From Rhizobium sp. NXC14 (GTDB lineage Bacteria > Pseudomonadota > Alphaproteobacteria > Rhizobiales > Rhizobiaceae), in NCBI RefSeq assembly GCF_002117485.1, contig NZ_CP021030.1, positions 2,669,001 through 2,733,000 of the forward strand: a DNA stretch of 64,000 nucleotides. The letters are read 5' to 3'. Position 1 is the first letter of the stretch. Every line of letters begins with the position of its first letter. The translations under genes were made by a program, and so were the position numbers. Below the pieces are notes generated by a model. The model was not told where the DNA came from and did no database searches. It saw nothing but the letters and a program-made list of their open reading frames with translations. Of the stretch, positions 36,053 to 45,609 are shown piece after piece.

Positions 36053-36547
36053 ATGCAAAGATTCGCCATCATTGCCCTGTCGATTGCGACGGCATTCTCA
36101 GGAATGCCCGCATCTGCAGGCCCAGTCTTTGTGCCGAGCTCGGTACAACAGGCGGTGCTGCCGGAGACCGGGGGCGGCGATGCTCGGATCATCGCGGTCG
36201 GCTGCAATAACTTCACGAACTGCCCTGGCCAGTTCAGCAATGGCCGCAGGTGGTATCCGCGACGCCATTACCACCGCGATCGCGACTATTACCGAGACGA
36301 CCGCTACGGCTGGGATCGCCGTTATGACCACCGCTGGCACCACCACCACCACGACAACACCGGCGCTATCATTGGCGGCTTGGCGGCTGGCGCCCTCATC
36401 GGCGGCATCATCGCGTCGCAGCCGGGCGCCTACAGTTCACGTGGCTACAGCTCGCATGCTGAATATTGCTACGCCCGCTACCGGTCCTACCGAGCCTACG
36501 ACAACACCTACCAGCCGAGCTACGGCCCGCGCCGTCAGTGCCGGTAA
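36053..36547 (+). CDS. BA14K-like family protein
   Basis: The ATG at 36053 is preferred over the GTG at 36044 because AAGGTGAG then serves as the ribosome site. The 164-residue protein has a signal peptide (…SGMPASA-GP). A Tyr/Arg/His/Asp-rich linker ends in a His run, followed by a Gly/Ala membrane-like segment (GAIIGGLAAGALIGGIIA). The C-terminal BA14K motif is HAEYCYARYRSYRAYDNTY plus RRQC. In Brucella the family is immunoreactive and lectin-like. It is likely anchored in the envelope. Confidence 0.85.
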   Translation: MQRFAIIALSIATAFSGMPASAGPVFVPSSVQQAVLPETGGGDARIIAVGCNNFTNCPGQFSNGRRWYPRRHYHRDRDYYRDDRYGWDRRYDHRWHHHHHDNTGAIIGGLAAGALIGGIIASQPGAYSSRGYSSHAEYCYARYRSYRAYDNTYQPSYGPRRQCR

Positions 36548-36570
36548 ATTCAGTCGTCAGTACTGCAAAG

Positions 36571-36597
36571 GCCCCGCATCTACGTGCGGGGCTTTTT
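36571..36597 (+). terminator. Rho-independent terminator of the BA14K-like gene
   Basis: GCCCCGCA (36571-36578) pairs with TGCGGGGC (36585-36592) around a six-base loop and is followed by TTTTT. It is 24 bases after the stop codon and is the strongest terminator in this window. Confidence 0.92.
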
Positions 36598-37113
36598 GTT
36601 GGTACGTAAATGCTTCCCAGCGGCTCTCCGTCGTGCTGTCTAGCCGGGATCGAACCTTCCGAGCGGCCGCATTTGCAAGGTGACCTATGACATCAGGAGA
36701 CACCGCACTGTTGAATTTCCCAGCAAGGCCGTAAGCATCGCCCACCTCGGAAACGCCCGGGGAAACAAATCGATGGAAGCTGGAGACCGGTGAGCGAATT
36801 TATCGAGGGGGGTCTAGACGGCCGAGCCGGAGAATTCGAACTTGTATCAAGCGATAAGGAAGGACAGGTTCGATCACCGGTGAAATCGACGGCCAGGCGT
36901 TGCAAGTCAATCTGAAAGAGCGGATTGGGAGCGACTATAACAGGCAGGAATGCCGACGGGGATTGAAATGGACTTACGAAAACGTAAGCAACAACAGGAA
37001 AATCCTATTGGAAGGTTGAAAACGATCATAACCCCAGCCCCACGAGTCAATGAACAAAGCGACAAGATTAGTTAGTCGCAACGCACACCTTCCACCACCA
37101 CCCTTCGCCTAAA
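36598..37113. other. Gene-free stretch of about 500 bases
   Basis: No gene, tRNA or clear repeat was found. GATCGAACC, ATTCGAACT and GGTTCGATC segments resemble tRNA T-loops, but no cloverleaf can be built around them. It may hold decayed sequence. Confidence 0.4.
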
Positions 37114-37635
37114 TCACGCCACCTCAGCCGCCATCTTCTCCCGCACCACCAGAAATGCCGCCGTCAGCTTCGCCAGCACCGGCGAAGTCACCGTCCCGTT
37201 TGCCCCGCCGATCGGATCGACGATGTGGATCCGCCGAAGATCCTCCATGAATTCGTCCCAGAGCGGCTGTCCGCCCTCTTCCAGCAACTCGGCGCGAATG
37301 CTGAGGTCCTCGCTCACCGGCAGGTGACGCCTGCCCCAAGCGCCGATCATGGCGAACAGGGGAACGAGCTGGATTGCCGGTTCCGTCAGGCTGTAGATTG
37401 CTTTCTGGCTGTGGCTCGGATCGTCCCGCTTGCTGATGAAGCCGAGCGAGAGCAGCCGCTTCAGCCGGGCAGCCAGGATATTGGAGGCGATCCCCTCCTC
37501 CGAATGATTGAGCAGATCGCGGAAATGCCGGCGGTTGCCGAACATGATGTCGCGGATAATAATCAGACTCCATCGGTCGCCGAGCACCTCCATCGTCAGG
37601 TTGATCGGACAGCCGGACCGCAATTCTATATCCAC
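37114..37635 (-). CDS. HxlR-family winged-helix regulator
   Basis: The start is GTG at 37635 with AGGAG upstream, giving 173 residues. The HxlR pattern is clear: CPINLTMEVLGDRWSLIIIRD, the recognition region EEGIASNILAARLKRLLSLGF, and the wing YSLTEPAIQLVPLF. It extends about 60 residues beyond the minimal 110-residue family form. It is divergent from a RibD/DHFR-like reductase gene with 89 bases between, its likely target. HxlR proteins often respond to aldehydes, quinones or redox stress. Confidence 0.9.
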   Translation of the reverse strand: MDIELRSGCPINLTMEVLGDRWSLIIIRDIMFGNRRHFRDLLNHSEEGIASNILAARLKRLLSLGFISKRDDPSHSQKAIYSLTEPAIQLVPLFAMIGAWGRRHLPVSEDLSIRAELLEEGGQPLWDEFMEDLRRIHIVDPIGGANGTVTSPVLAKLTAAFLVVREKMAAEVA

Positions 37636-37724
37636 GAAGCATCTCCTGCAGAAACCAGTTGCATTATAGGATCACTCGTGCGAGATAACAACTAGTTTCA
37701 ATTCGCAATCAGATGGAGTAAAGC

Positions 37725-38366
37725 ATGTCTAAGGTGCGCGTCGCGGGGTTTTCCGTTTCCGTGGATGGCTTCGGCGCTGGGCCGGAGCAAAGCCTGAATG
37801 ATCCGCTCGGAAAGCGCGGGTCGGAAATGTTTCAGTGGTTCTTCCACACGCGCACCTTCCGCGCGATGATGGGTAAGGACGACGGTTCATCCGGAATCGA
37901 CGAGGATTACGCATCCCGCGCCATGGCCAATTTGGGCGCCTTCATTCTCGGGCGCAACATGTTCGGCCCGATCCGCGGCGAATGGCCCGACGACGCATGG
38001 AAAGGCTGGTGGGGTCCGAACCCGCCTTACCACGCGCCGACCTATATCCTCACCCATTATCCACGCGAACCGGTTGTCATGGAGGGAGGCACCACCTTCC
38101 ATTTCGTCACCGGCGGCATTCATGAGGCACTCGACCAGGCGAAGGCGTCGGCCGGCGATAAGGATGTGAAGATCGGCGGCGGGGTGGCGACCGTCCGCCA
38201 ATATCTTCAGGCGGGTCTGATCGACGAGCTGCATTTCGCCGTCTCGGCCGTCGTGCTTGGCAAGGGCGAAGCGATGTTTGCAGGCGTCGACCTTCCTGCT
38301 CTGGGCTTCCGCGTCGTCGAGCATGCCGCCAGCGAAAAAGCCACGCATGTCGTACTGGCGAAATAA
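37725..38366 (+). CDS. Dihydrofolate reductase family (RibD C-terminal-like) protein
   Basis: The 213-residue protein matches the RibD_C/DHFR-like family. The N-terminal strand is VAGFSVSVDGFGAG, then ANLGAFILGRNMFGPIRGEW, and DVKIGGGVATVRQYLQAGLIDELH, the classic NADPH-binding and oligomer region. In this stand-alone form they are reductases of unknown substrate, not true DHFR. It is divergent from the HxlR gene, which probably regulates it. Confidence 0.88.
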   Translation: MSKVRVAGFSVSVDGFGAGPEQSLNDPLGKRGSEMFQWFFHTRTFRAMMGKDDGSSGIDEDYASRAMANLGAFILGRNMFGPIRGEWPDDAWKGWWGPNPPYHAPTYILTHYPREPVVMEGGTTFHFVTGGIHEALDQAKASAGDKDVKIGGGVATVRQYLQAGLIDELHFAVSAVVLGKGEAMFAGVDLPALGFRVVEHAASEKATHVVLAK

Positions 38367-38573
38367 GCGAGCCGCCGGTTCGGTCCGGCGATCTCGAGCG
38401 TGAGCATCGCCGGAAGAATATTTCTTCCGGCGTCAGAACCAGGCGTCTGCCATCGCCGTCTCGCCTCGCGTCGATCCCGTCACATTTTGCCCGTGCTTTT
38501 TTATGGGCTTCTCCACACGCATCTCGCGGTCGTCCATTTTCATGACGACTTTCATAAATCAACGGACTTGGGA

Positions 38574-40019
38574 TTAGGCCGGCATCACCCGGTAGACGCA
38601 TGCCATCCCTTCGACGCCCCGAAGCGGAGCCTCGAAGGCGACCACCCTGTGTCCGGAGAGCAGCCGGCTGACGTCAGGCGCCGAAAACAGGGCTTCGGAT
38701 AGACAGATCTCGCCGGCCTCGGCCAATGATTGCACCCGTGCCGCGACATTGACGGTCTGCCCGAAATAATCGAGGTTGTCGTTCAAGGTCACGGCGATCG
38801 ACGGACCGCAATGGGCGCCGATCTTCAGGATGATGCTGGGATCGCCATGCTCGCCGTTGAAGCGCTCAATTTCTTCAAGCATATGCAGAGCAGCCGAGAT
38901 GGCGTCGCTCGGGCGGGAGAAGGCCGCCATCACCGCGTCGCCGATCGTCTTGACGATCGCGCCCGAATGCTCCTGCACCGTGGCGCCGAGCAGGGCGAAA
39001 TGCTCGCGCACCAGCGCATAGGCATTGAGATCGCCGAGCCGCTCGTACATCGCGGTCGAACCCTTGAGATCGGTGAAGAGAAGCGTCACCTGGCGAATGC
39101 CGAGGCCCTCCCTTTCATCAACGCATTCGGAGCGAAACAGCCTCCTAAAAGTCTGGCGCGCAAGCAGCATCCCGCCCGACATGTAAGGATCGAAATCGAG
39201 AACCGGCTTGGTGGTCTGCGCCAGGATCTCGGGCGGCCAGTTGATGAGGAGTAGTGAGCCGCGCGCGGCAGCCGAGTTCTCGACTTCGACGATGACCGGG
39301 CCGGGCCGAACCGCTGAGGACAAAGGGCAAAAATGCCGACCGTCGTACCCGATCCTGAGGAGTGCCGGCGCCGTAACGGGCTGGCCTGTCACCGGCAGCG
39401 CAAAGCTCGCCTGGGTCTCCACATTGATGCCAGCGAGCGCACCTGGGCCGAGTTCAGCCCTGATCGTCGTAACTGAACCCGGTGTCAGGAAGGAAAGGCC
39501 GCGCACCAGCCCTTTCAGGACGTCGAGGAAGCGGACCTGCTGACCGGGCACTCGCGCATCGCTGAGAAACCGTGCCTTCCAGTGAAAATCCTCAACCGAG
39601 AGCGAGCCGGGATCGTGAAAAGACAGCCGGCGCAGCTGCGGCGACACTGTGAACGTGACTTCGATGAAATCGTCGAGGTCGGTTTCGCCGGAGACGTCGC
39701 ACAGGCCGCAGACATAGTGAGTCTTCAGCGTTCTCAAGGCGCCGAAACTATCGAGCACCATTCCGGATTGGGGACATACGACGTCCCAGCTCATCTCGAA
39801 CAAACCGCTGCGCGTCGCATAGAGAAAGAGATCGATGCTTTCCGCCTCCAAAATGGCGACGTCGTGCGCGAAAGCCAGCGGGTTGATCCGGTAGAGGGAC
39901 AGATCGTCACCGCTGCGGATCAGGTTTTCGAATTTGGCGAGGCCCCGCGGGCTCCAGGACCGGGCCTGCTGGATCTCGGTCATCTTGCTCTCAAGGAGCC
40001 GTTCCTGAACGTCAGTCAT
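38574..40019 (-). CDS. Adenylate/guanylate cyclase with N-terminal DUF5939-type region
   Basis: From the ATG at 40019 (GAGGCG site) the protein is about 481 residues. The first 300 form a large sensor-like region of the DUF5939 type, with LFEMSWDVVCPQSG, HYVCGLCD (a possible zinc pair) and a late LLLINWPPEI. The class III catalytic domain (about 305-480) has metal motifs LLFTDLKGSTAMYE and GDAVMAAF. The substrate pair is Lys (VKTIGDA) and Asp (LDYFGQTVN), the pattern of adenylate cyclases, and VNVAARV is the transition-state block. It is soluble, and the signal it senses is unknown. Confidence 0.88.
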   Translation of the reverse strand: MTDVQERLLESKMTEIQQARSWSPRGLAKFENLIRSGDDLSLYRINPLAFAHDVAILEAESIDLFLYATRSGLFEMSWDVVCPQSGMVLDSFGALRTLKTHYVCGLCDVSGETDLDDFIEVTFTVSPQLRRLSFHDPGSLSVEDFHWKARFLSDARVPGQQVRFLDVLKGLVRGLSFLTPGSVTTIRAELGPGALAGINVETQASFALPVTGQPVTAPALLRIGYDGRHFCPLSSAVRPGPVIVEVENSAAARGSLLLINWPPEILAQTTKPVLDFDPYMSGGMLLARQTFRRLFRSECVDEREGLGIRQVTLLFTDLKGSTAMYERLGDLNAYALVREHFALLGATVQEHSGAIVKTIGDAVMAAFSRPSDAISAALHMLEEIERFNGEHGDPSIILKIGAHCGPSIAVTLNDNLDYFGQTVNVAARVQSLAEAGEICLSEALFSAPDVSRLLSGHRVVAFEAPLRGVEGMACVYRVMPA

Positions 40020-40385
40020 CTGACGCCTCGCAAAGTTCGGCCAGGCCATGCGACCGGGGATCGTCGCGATTATAACAGACGCTCGTCCGTGCGGATCAAA
40101 CGGAGCCTCGCCGAGCAGAAGTCTTACGGGTTAGCCCGAAAAGGCGACGCCAGGGTCCCCGCTCGATCCCCTATCCCGGCATTCGCTATCTGCGACATCC
40201 GGATTGCCTCAGCGGACCATAACGCTCAGCAGTCCTGTTCGCGACCTGCGGTCAACTAAGCGTGTCCAAATAGCTGTGGCATTGCTGCAGAATGAGCGTA
40301 GAGTACGCGTCATCGGCCCATCGGATCATCGGCACGACCGCTTGAGAGACCGTCGTGCTCTTGCCGCTTCATAGAGGGTACGAAG
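40020..40385. other. Gene-free stretch
   Basis: About 366 bases between the divergent cyclase and a small gene. No repeat, RNA gene or clear regulatory motif was seen. It should hold both promoters. Confidence 0.4.
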
Positions 40386-40589
40386 ATGCTCTTGTCACTT
40401 ATTTCACTCGACGACAGCCAAATAACCATCGTCACCGATGCCGTTCGGCAATGGTGCTGCGAGAAAAAGCTCGACATCAATAGCCTCGAAGGACGCCGCG
40501 CCATCACCGTTGCCGTCGATCTGGTGCAGATGAACACGGCCCGCGACCGGCTTTTTGCCGAACTGTCGAAGCAGTTGGGTCACCAATAG
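40386..40589 (+). CDS. Small conserved hypothetical protein
   Basis: The 67-residue protein begins MLLSLISLDDSQITIVTDAV and contains CCEKKLDINSLEGRRAITVA and a helical end. The pattern is familiar from small rhizobial proteins of unknown function (about 65-75 residues). A GAGGG site lies 10 bases before the ATG. No motif suggests activity. Confidence 0.65.
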   Translation: MLLSLISLDDSQITIVTDAVRQWCCEKKLDINSLEGRRAITVAVDLVQMNTARDRLFAELSKQLGHQ

Positions 40590-40695
40590 GAATCCGAAAT
40601 GGTCCATCAGGGCTGCCCCTGCGCCGTGACAGGGGCTGCGATAATCCGTGGCCGGCTCGCAGAAAGCCTCTCATTTGCCGTGTTGCGGTCCTTTG

Positions 40696-41342
40696 TTAGG
40701 AATTCACCGTGTCCTGGCCGCATTCGAGCTTTTCAAGATAGGCGGCGAACATGTCGGCCATGGCTTCGGCGTAGGTTTCGATCTCGCTCAAGCTTCGGGG
40801 AGCCTCCGAGAACTGCTTGCCCACCGTGGCGAGCGTCGTGACGATCAGGTCACCGGCAAGTGCCCGGCTTGCCTCCGGGACCGATGGCAGCACCTCCTGC
40901 ATGAACAGCCCGATGATGCGGTCGACGCCCTCACCGCCTGCGCCTCCGGCGCATCGCGATAAAGCGGCGCTGCGTCGTGAAGTGCCACTCGCATCGCCGC
41001 CTCCTCACACTCGGAGCGAAGAAAGGCATGAACAAGGCTGCGCAGCCGTTCGAACGGCGGTCGTCGTGCATCGGCAAGAATATCGGCGAGCATGCCGTTC
41101 GTCTGCCGCCATTCGTCGCTCTGCAGCCGGAAGAGGATTGCCGCCTTGTTGGGGAAATACTGGTAGAGCGAACCGATACTGACGCCCGCCCTCTCCGCTA
41201 CCCTCGCCGTGGTGAAGCGATGGGCTCCCTCACGCGCCAAAACCTGAGCAGCAGCATCGAGGATCGCCGCCACGAGCTCCGTCGAGCGGGCCTGCTTGGG
41301 CTGCTTTCGTGAAGAAATCCGGGTACTTGGCCGGTCGCTCAT
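40696..41342 (-). pseudogene. TetR/AcrR regulator with a one-base frameshift
   Basis: From an ATG at 41342 the frame encodes a good TetR start: AILDAAAQVLAREGAHRFTT, ERAGVSIGSLYQYFPNKAAI. It reads on to PLYRDAPEAQAVRA near 40925, then goes out of frame. The correct C-terminal part (IIGLFMQEVLPSVPEASRAL … LEKLECGQD) continues in the next frame to 40696. One missing base near 40925 explains this; the repaired protein is about 214 residues. It is divergent from an O-methyltransferase gene and was probably its repressor. Confidence 0.8.
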
Positions 41343-41433
41343 GGCGGCGCTCCGCAATGCGATTAGAAAATGCGAGGGAATATTCGTATTTTTCACCCAG
41401 CGCAAGAACCTCATCATTCCAAGGAACCCTTCA

Positions 41434-42087
41434 ATGACGACACTGACCACCGCGCCGCTCGCGCCTCTCCTCAACCGCCTGTTCGAAGAAGCCGCCGCGG
41501 CGACGAGCCCCACCGTATCCGAGCTTACCAGCGAAGAGCGGATGCGCCTGATCAGCAGCAAGACGGAATATCTCGACCTTTACGGGCGACTGAAGGATCT
41601 CTGGCTTCCTGTCTCGCGCGAAGCTGGCAAGCTGCTCTATGTGCTGGCGCGCAGCTGCCGTGCTCAAACGATCATCGAGTTCGGCACATCCTTCGGCATC
41701 TCGACCCTCCACCTTGCTGCAGCACTGCGCGACAATGGCGGCGGCCGGCTGATCACCAGCGAGTTCGAACCGACGAAGTTGAGGCGAGCGCGCGAAAACT
41801 TGACGGCTGGCGGCCTCGTCGACCTTGTCGAAATCCGTGAGGGAGATGCCCTGTACACCCTCGGCACCGATCTTCCTGATACCATCGACCTCCTGTTTCT
41901 CGACGGCGCCAAGGGCCTCTATCGTGACATCCTGGAGCTGGTGGAAGACCGACTTCGACCGGGCGCCCTCATCGTCGCTGACAATGCCGACCTCAGCCCC
42001 GAATATCTCGCCCGCGTTCGCTCCGCCGCCGCTGGCTATCTGTCGGTCCCGTTCGAAGACGACATTGAGTTGTCGATGCGCGTCTGA
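41434..42087 (+). CDS. O-methyltransferase, class I SAM-dependent
   Basis: From the ATG at 41434 (AAGGAA site) the 217-residue protein resembles the catechol/caffeoyl-CoA O-methyltransferase type. SAM motif I is IIEFGTSFGISTLHLA, the metal/SAM acidic residue is in LITSEFEPTKL, DLLFLDGAKGLY is the active-site Asp block, and LIVADNADL follows. The acceptor is unknown. It is divergent from the TetR gene (91 bases between), so it may be unregulated if that regulator is truly broken. Confidence 0.85.
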   Translation: MTTLTTAPLAPLLNRLFEEAAAATSPTVSELTSEERMRLISSKTEYLDLYGRLKDLWLPVSREAGKLLYVLARSCRAQTIIEFGTSFGISTLHLAAALRDNGGGRLITSEFEPTKLRRARENLTAGGLVDLVEIREGDALYTLGTDLPDTIDLLFLDGAKGLYRDILELVEDRLRPGALIVADNADLSPEYLARVRSAAAGYLSVPFEDDIELSMRV

Positions 42088-42238
42088 GGATATTCGCAAC
42101 CGGCTCCGCGCCCTCACCCTTGGATGTCCGCAATGGCATCAACGGTGAGGCCGCGCACAAGCATCGCACAGCACCATCGCAGCCACTTCCGGACAAAGCC
42201 GGTCGCGCTCAAACACGCTTTTCGACGAACATATCCGG

Positions 42239-42466
42239 CTATGGATCGTCATTGAACCGCTCGATCTTGGTCCAGCCGATGCCGCGATAGAGCTGCTGGG
42301 CCTCGGGAAGCGCGCTGTTGGTATCCAGACGCAGGAGCCGGATGGACAACTCGCGGGCGATCGTCTCGGCAGCCGACATAAGCCGTTTTGCCATCCCGAG
42401 GCCGCTGGCTGCCAAAACTCGAAGTGTCAGGCGAATGCGCCGACCGTCTTGCGCATTCCCACTCAC
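42239..42466 (-). pseudogene. GNAT acetyltransferase remnant
   Basis: The frame encodes only the C-terminal part of a GNAT protein: GLGMAKRLMSAAETIARELS, LLRLDTNSALPEAQQLY and RGIGWTKIERFNDDP, then a stop where the family usually continues. The sequence before the acetyl-CoA loop is not family-like. With both ends missing, this is best read as a gene fragment. Confidence 0.65.
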
Positions 42467-42506
42467 TCACCTATGGCAACGCACCCCCCCTCCACAAGGC
42501 TGCCCC

Positions 42507-43318
42507 GTGCTCCGCTTTATCCTCCACGCTCTGATCGTCATCATTCTGACGCTGCTCACCCAAATCGGCGGCCTCACCTATTTGATAACGCTTGCCGTCG
42601 CACGCGCCTTGCGCCTGCGCCGACTTGCCGCCAACCTCGCGCTCTTTCTGCTTCTCTACGCCGGCGGCACCTTCGTCGCGCACCTCAACGCGCCCGCGTT
42701 TGGCCGGGTTCCGCTTGCCTGCTTCGTCGGCACCGCCGATCCGCTGGTCATCCGCTCGCCGATCTACTGCGCGCTCAACCGCAACTATGTGACGCCTGAA
42801 CTGCGCGATCTGGCAGGGGCACTCGCCGCCCACATGGATAAGCAGTTTCCCGGTACCGTTACCGTCGCGCTGGATGCGAACTTTCCCTTCGTCGACGGTT
42901 TTCCGCTGCTGCCGCATCTCTCTCATGCCGACGGCAAAAAACTCGATTTCGCCTATTATTACAAAGATGCCGACGGCGCCTTCCTGAACGGCGCCACACG
43001 CTCCCCGATCGGCTATTTTGCCTTCGAGGAGCCCGCCCAGGGCGACGAACTGCCCTGCGCGGGTCGCCACGACTGGCTACCACGCGTTGGGATTTCGACG
43101 CCCTGCAGCCACTCTTCCCGGCCTACCAGATCGAGGAGCAGCGCACCGCGGCAGCGATCGCCTGGCTGACGACGGAAGGCGTCGCGCGCTTTGGCCTGCA
43201 GAAGATCTTCATCGAGCCGCATCTGAAGAATGCGCTTCGCATCACCGACGCCCATGTCCGCTTCCAAGGCTGCCGAGCCGCGCGTCATGATGACCACATT
43301 CATGTCCAGATTGAATGA
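42507..43318 (+). pseudogene. DD-peptidase-fold (murein endopeptidase-like) protein with a frameshift
   Basis: A GTG at 42507 (AAGGC site) opens a protein with an N-terminal membrane anchor, then VPLACFVGTADPLVIRSP and SHADGKKLDFAYYYKD, which carries the His and Asp zinc ligands. At about 43076 one base is missing: the next frame continues RWDFDALQPLFPAYQIEEQR to the closing RHDDHIHVQIE zinc motif and a stop at 43318. Repaired length is about 271. The fold is that of M15/M74 peptidoglycan endopeptidases. True mutation or sequence error cannot be told apart. Confidence 0.75.
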
Positions 43319-43434
43319 GCGGCTCGCTTACCTGACCTTTCGGTCAGGCACCGCCAAGCGTAGAGGCGCCCCTTTCCGGCTGCCGCCCGATTGGATATTC
43401 TCGCCGTCATTGTCCCTGAATGAGAGGTTTACTT

Positions 43435-44433
43435 GTGAGTGTCGGCCTGATTGCTCTCCTTGATGATGTCGCAGCGCTTGCGAAGGCGGCCGCCGCTTCT
43501 CTGGACGACGTGGTTGCCCAGGCGGGCAGAGCCGGCGCCAAAGCCGCCGGGGTCGTGATCGACGACGCAGCCGTCACGCCGCGTTATGTAACCGGCCTCT
43601 CGGCTGCGCGCGAATTGCCGATCATCGCGCGGATCGCCATCGGTTCCCTCAAAAACAAGCTGGTCTTCCTCCTGCCGGCCGCACTCGTCCTTAGCCTGCT
43701 CGTGCCGCAGGCCGTAATGCCGCTGCTCATGCTTGGTGGGCTCTACCTCTGCTACGAAGGCGCCGAAAAGGTCTACGAACTCGTCGTGCCGCACGCGGCC
43801 CATGCCCATGAGCACGCTCTCGAGACGATCAGCGTCGACCCTAAGACCTTCGAGGACGAAAAGGTCGCGAGCGCCATCAGAACCGATTTCATCCTCTCGG
43901 CCGAGATCATGGCGATCACCCTCGGCTCCCTGTCCGATTCGGGTCTGGCGATGCAGGCGCTGATTCTCGCCCTGGTCGGTACTCTGATCACGGCCGCCGT
44001 TTACGGGGTCGTCGCCTTGATCGTAAAGGCGGACGACTTCGGCCTCTGGCTTGTCCAGCGCTCTTCCCGCTCCCGGACAGGCGCGTTCCCTCGCATGCTC
44101 GGGCTCGGCCTTGTGCAGGGCATGCCCTATCTTCTCAAGGTGCTGGGTCTGATCGGGACAGCGGCGATGATCTGGGTCGGCGGCGGCATCATTGTACACG
44201 GCGCCGAAAGCTTTGGCTTTGGCTGGCTGAGCCATCTGCTCCACGATGCCGGGGAAGGCGCCGCGCACGCAATGCCTGCCGTTGGCGGCGTGGTTTCCTG
44301 GCTGGTCCAAGCTGCCGGCTCGGGTCTCGTCGGCATCCTCCTCGGGCTTGCGACCATCCCGGCCGTCGGCTACGTCGTTGCGCCCGCATGGCGGTGGTGC
44401 GCAGCACGCCTGCGCAGGATGAGGACTGCGTAA
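43435..44433 (+). CDS. DUF808 (YedI-like) inner-membrane protein
   Basis: I use the GTG at 43435, preceded by GAGAGG, as it gives the usual family start (VGLIALLDDVAALAK). The 332-residue protein has the DUF808 marks: AAGVVIDDAAVTPRYVTGL, then ARELPIIARIAIGSLKNKL, a LYLCYEGAEKVYE block and DFILSAEIMAITLG. About seven membrane segments are spread over the C-terminal two thirds. E. coli YedI is the best known relative, and its function is unknown. Confidence 0.9.
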   Translation: MSVGLIALLDDVAALAKAAAASLDDVVAQAGRAGAKAAGVVIDDAAVTPRYVTGLSAARELPIIARIAIGSLKNKLVFLLPAALVLSLLVPQAVMPLLMLGGLYLCYEGAEKVYELVVPHAAHAHEHALETISVDPKTFEDEKVASAIRTDFILSAEIMAITLGSLSDSGLAMQALILALVGTLITAAVYGVVALIVKADDFGLWLVQRSSRSRTGAFPRMLGLGLVQGMPYLLKVLGLIGTAAMIWVGGGIIVHGAESFGFGWLSHLLHDAGEGAAHAMPAVGGVVSWLVQAAGSGLVGILLGLATIPAVGYVVAPAWRWCAARLRRMRTA

Positions 44434-44575
44434 TCGCGGAACAGCAGATCTTGCTTACGTCGAACCTCCGGCACCATCAACCGGCATCCCTTTCATCATA
44501 CGCCCACGCTGCGCCGCAAAGATTGCGTCCATGTTCTGCTCCGCCCAGTGAGAGAGTGCCGAAACCGTATCCCCA

Positions 44576-45051
44576 CGCCCTATGTCATCCTGCACCCGAA
44601 CTGGTTTTCCGACAACTTCCACACCTTCTGGAAACCAGGCATCGACCACTCCAGATCGCGCTTCCCGCCGCCGAAGGCAAGTCGAGTTTCATCGACGCCC
44701 GAGACATCGCGGCAAGCGGCGTGGCAGCGCTCACCTCCTCGTCCTTCGACGGCAAGGCCTTCAACCTGACCGGCCCGGTAGCGCTCTCCTATGCCGAAGC
44801 CGCCGCCATCCTCTCCGAAGCAATCGGCAAGCCCGTCACCTATAACGCCGTCTCCGACGAGGCCTTCATTGAAATGCTGACGGGGGCTGGCGTGCCGGCC
44901 GGCTATGCAAGCTTTCTCGCTTCGATCTTCTATCCCGTCCCCCAGAACTGGACGGCCGCCTTGACCGGCGACGTCGAGACGCTCACCGCCAAGGCCCCCG
45001 CGCTCACTGAAGTCCTACGCGGCCGACTATGCCGCCGCGCTGAAAGCATAG
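44576..45051 (+). pseudogene. NmrA-type reductase remnant, truncated and frameshifted
   Basis: Three frames must be joined to read the C-terminal half of an NmrA-family protein. First comes YVILHPNWFSDNFHTFWKPG (about 44580-44650). Then, after a shift, IALPAAEGKSSFIDARDIAA through VPAGYASFLASIFYPV. After a second shift near 45000 comes RSLKSYAADYAAALKA and a stop at 45051. The N-terminal dinucleotide-binding half is absent. This is a genuine decayed gene rather than one error. Confidence 0.7.
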
Positions 45052-45095
45052 TTGCCGAATGAAGCGCAGGCGGCGGATCGCCGCCTTCCGCGCCG

Positions 45096-45145
45096 CTCCA
45101 GCCTCACCCCGAGGCGCCCCGTAGCAGCCTCGAAGGAGGGGGCTA
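45096..45145. repeat. Copy of dispersed palindromic repeat
   Basis: CCAGCCTCACCCCGAGGCG followed by CCCCGTAGCAGCCTCGAAGG has the CCTC…GCCTCGAAGGA pattern of the family. It lies between the NmrA remnant and the Lrp remnant. Confidence 0.6.
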
Positions 45146-45190
45146 GTCAACCCCGCGCTATATGGCTCCGAAACGCAATGCCTTAGAACG

Positions 45191-45607
45191 CTACCGCAAC
45201 GGCAGTTCGAAGCTCCGCTTCAGTGTTTCCATCGGCACATCGGTCTTGACGTTGAGGACGCTCGGAATGCGCGTCAGGTGGTCGGCCTGAAAACGCCAGT
45301 AGCTGTGCAGATCGGCAGTGACGATCCGAAGCACGGCATCACACTCCCCTGCCGTCAGGTAACATTCCATCACCTCCGGAAAGCGCCTGACGGCTTCGGC
45401 GAACCGCAGCGTGACCTCGGCATCCTGGGTCTTGAACCACACGCGGGCGAAAACCGTCAGCCCTGCGCCGACCTTGGCCGGATCCAGTACGGCGACGTAG
45501 CGATCGATGATCCCAGCCTCTTCCAAAAGGCGCACGCGGCGCAGGCAGGGCGAAGGCGACAGCCCCACCTCTTTTGCCAGCTCGACATTCGAAATACGCC
45601 CGTCACG
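45191..45607 (-). pseudogene. Lrp/AsnC regulator lacking its first residues
   Basis: The minus strand encodes an Lrp-type protein. [20 protein letters not shown] gives the HTH, then [15 protein letters not shown], the RAM domain with FARVWFKTQD, and VMECYLTAGECDAVLRI. Family proteins begin 10-15 residues earlier with a start and first helix. Here the homology ends at about 45607, exactly where an argG fragment begins on the other strand. An internal GTG (45568) could still start a shortened protein, but the first HTH helix would be lost. Confidence 0.7.
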
Positions 45608-45609
45608 AG

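Noticed and set aside
36640..36890. tRNA genes suggested by GGATCGAACC, ATTCGAACT and GGTTCGATC
   Set aside because: No acceptor stem, anticodon arm or CCA-side pairing can be built around any of them on either strand.
38600..38645. Repeat-like GGAGCCTCGAAGGC within the second cyclase gene
   Set aside because: The match to the dispersed palindrome is short and falls in a conserved coding region, so it is likely chance.
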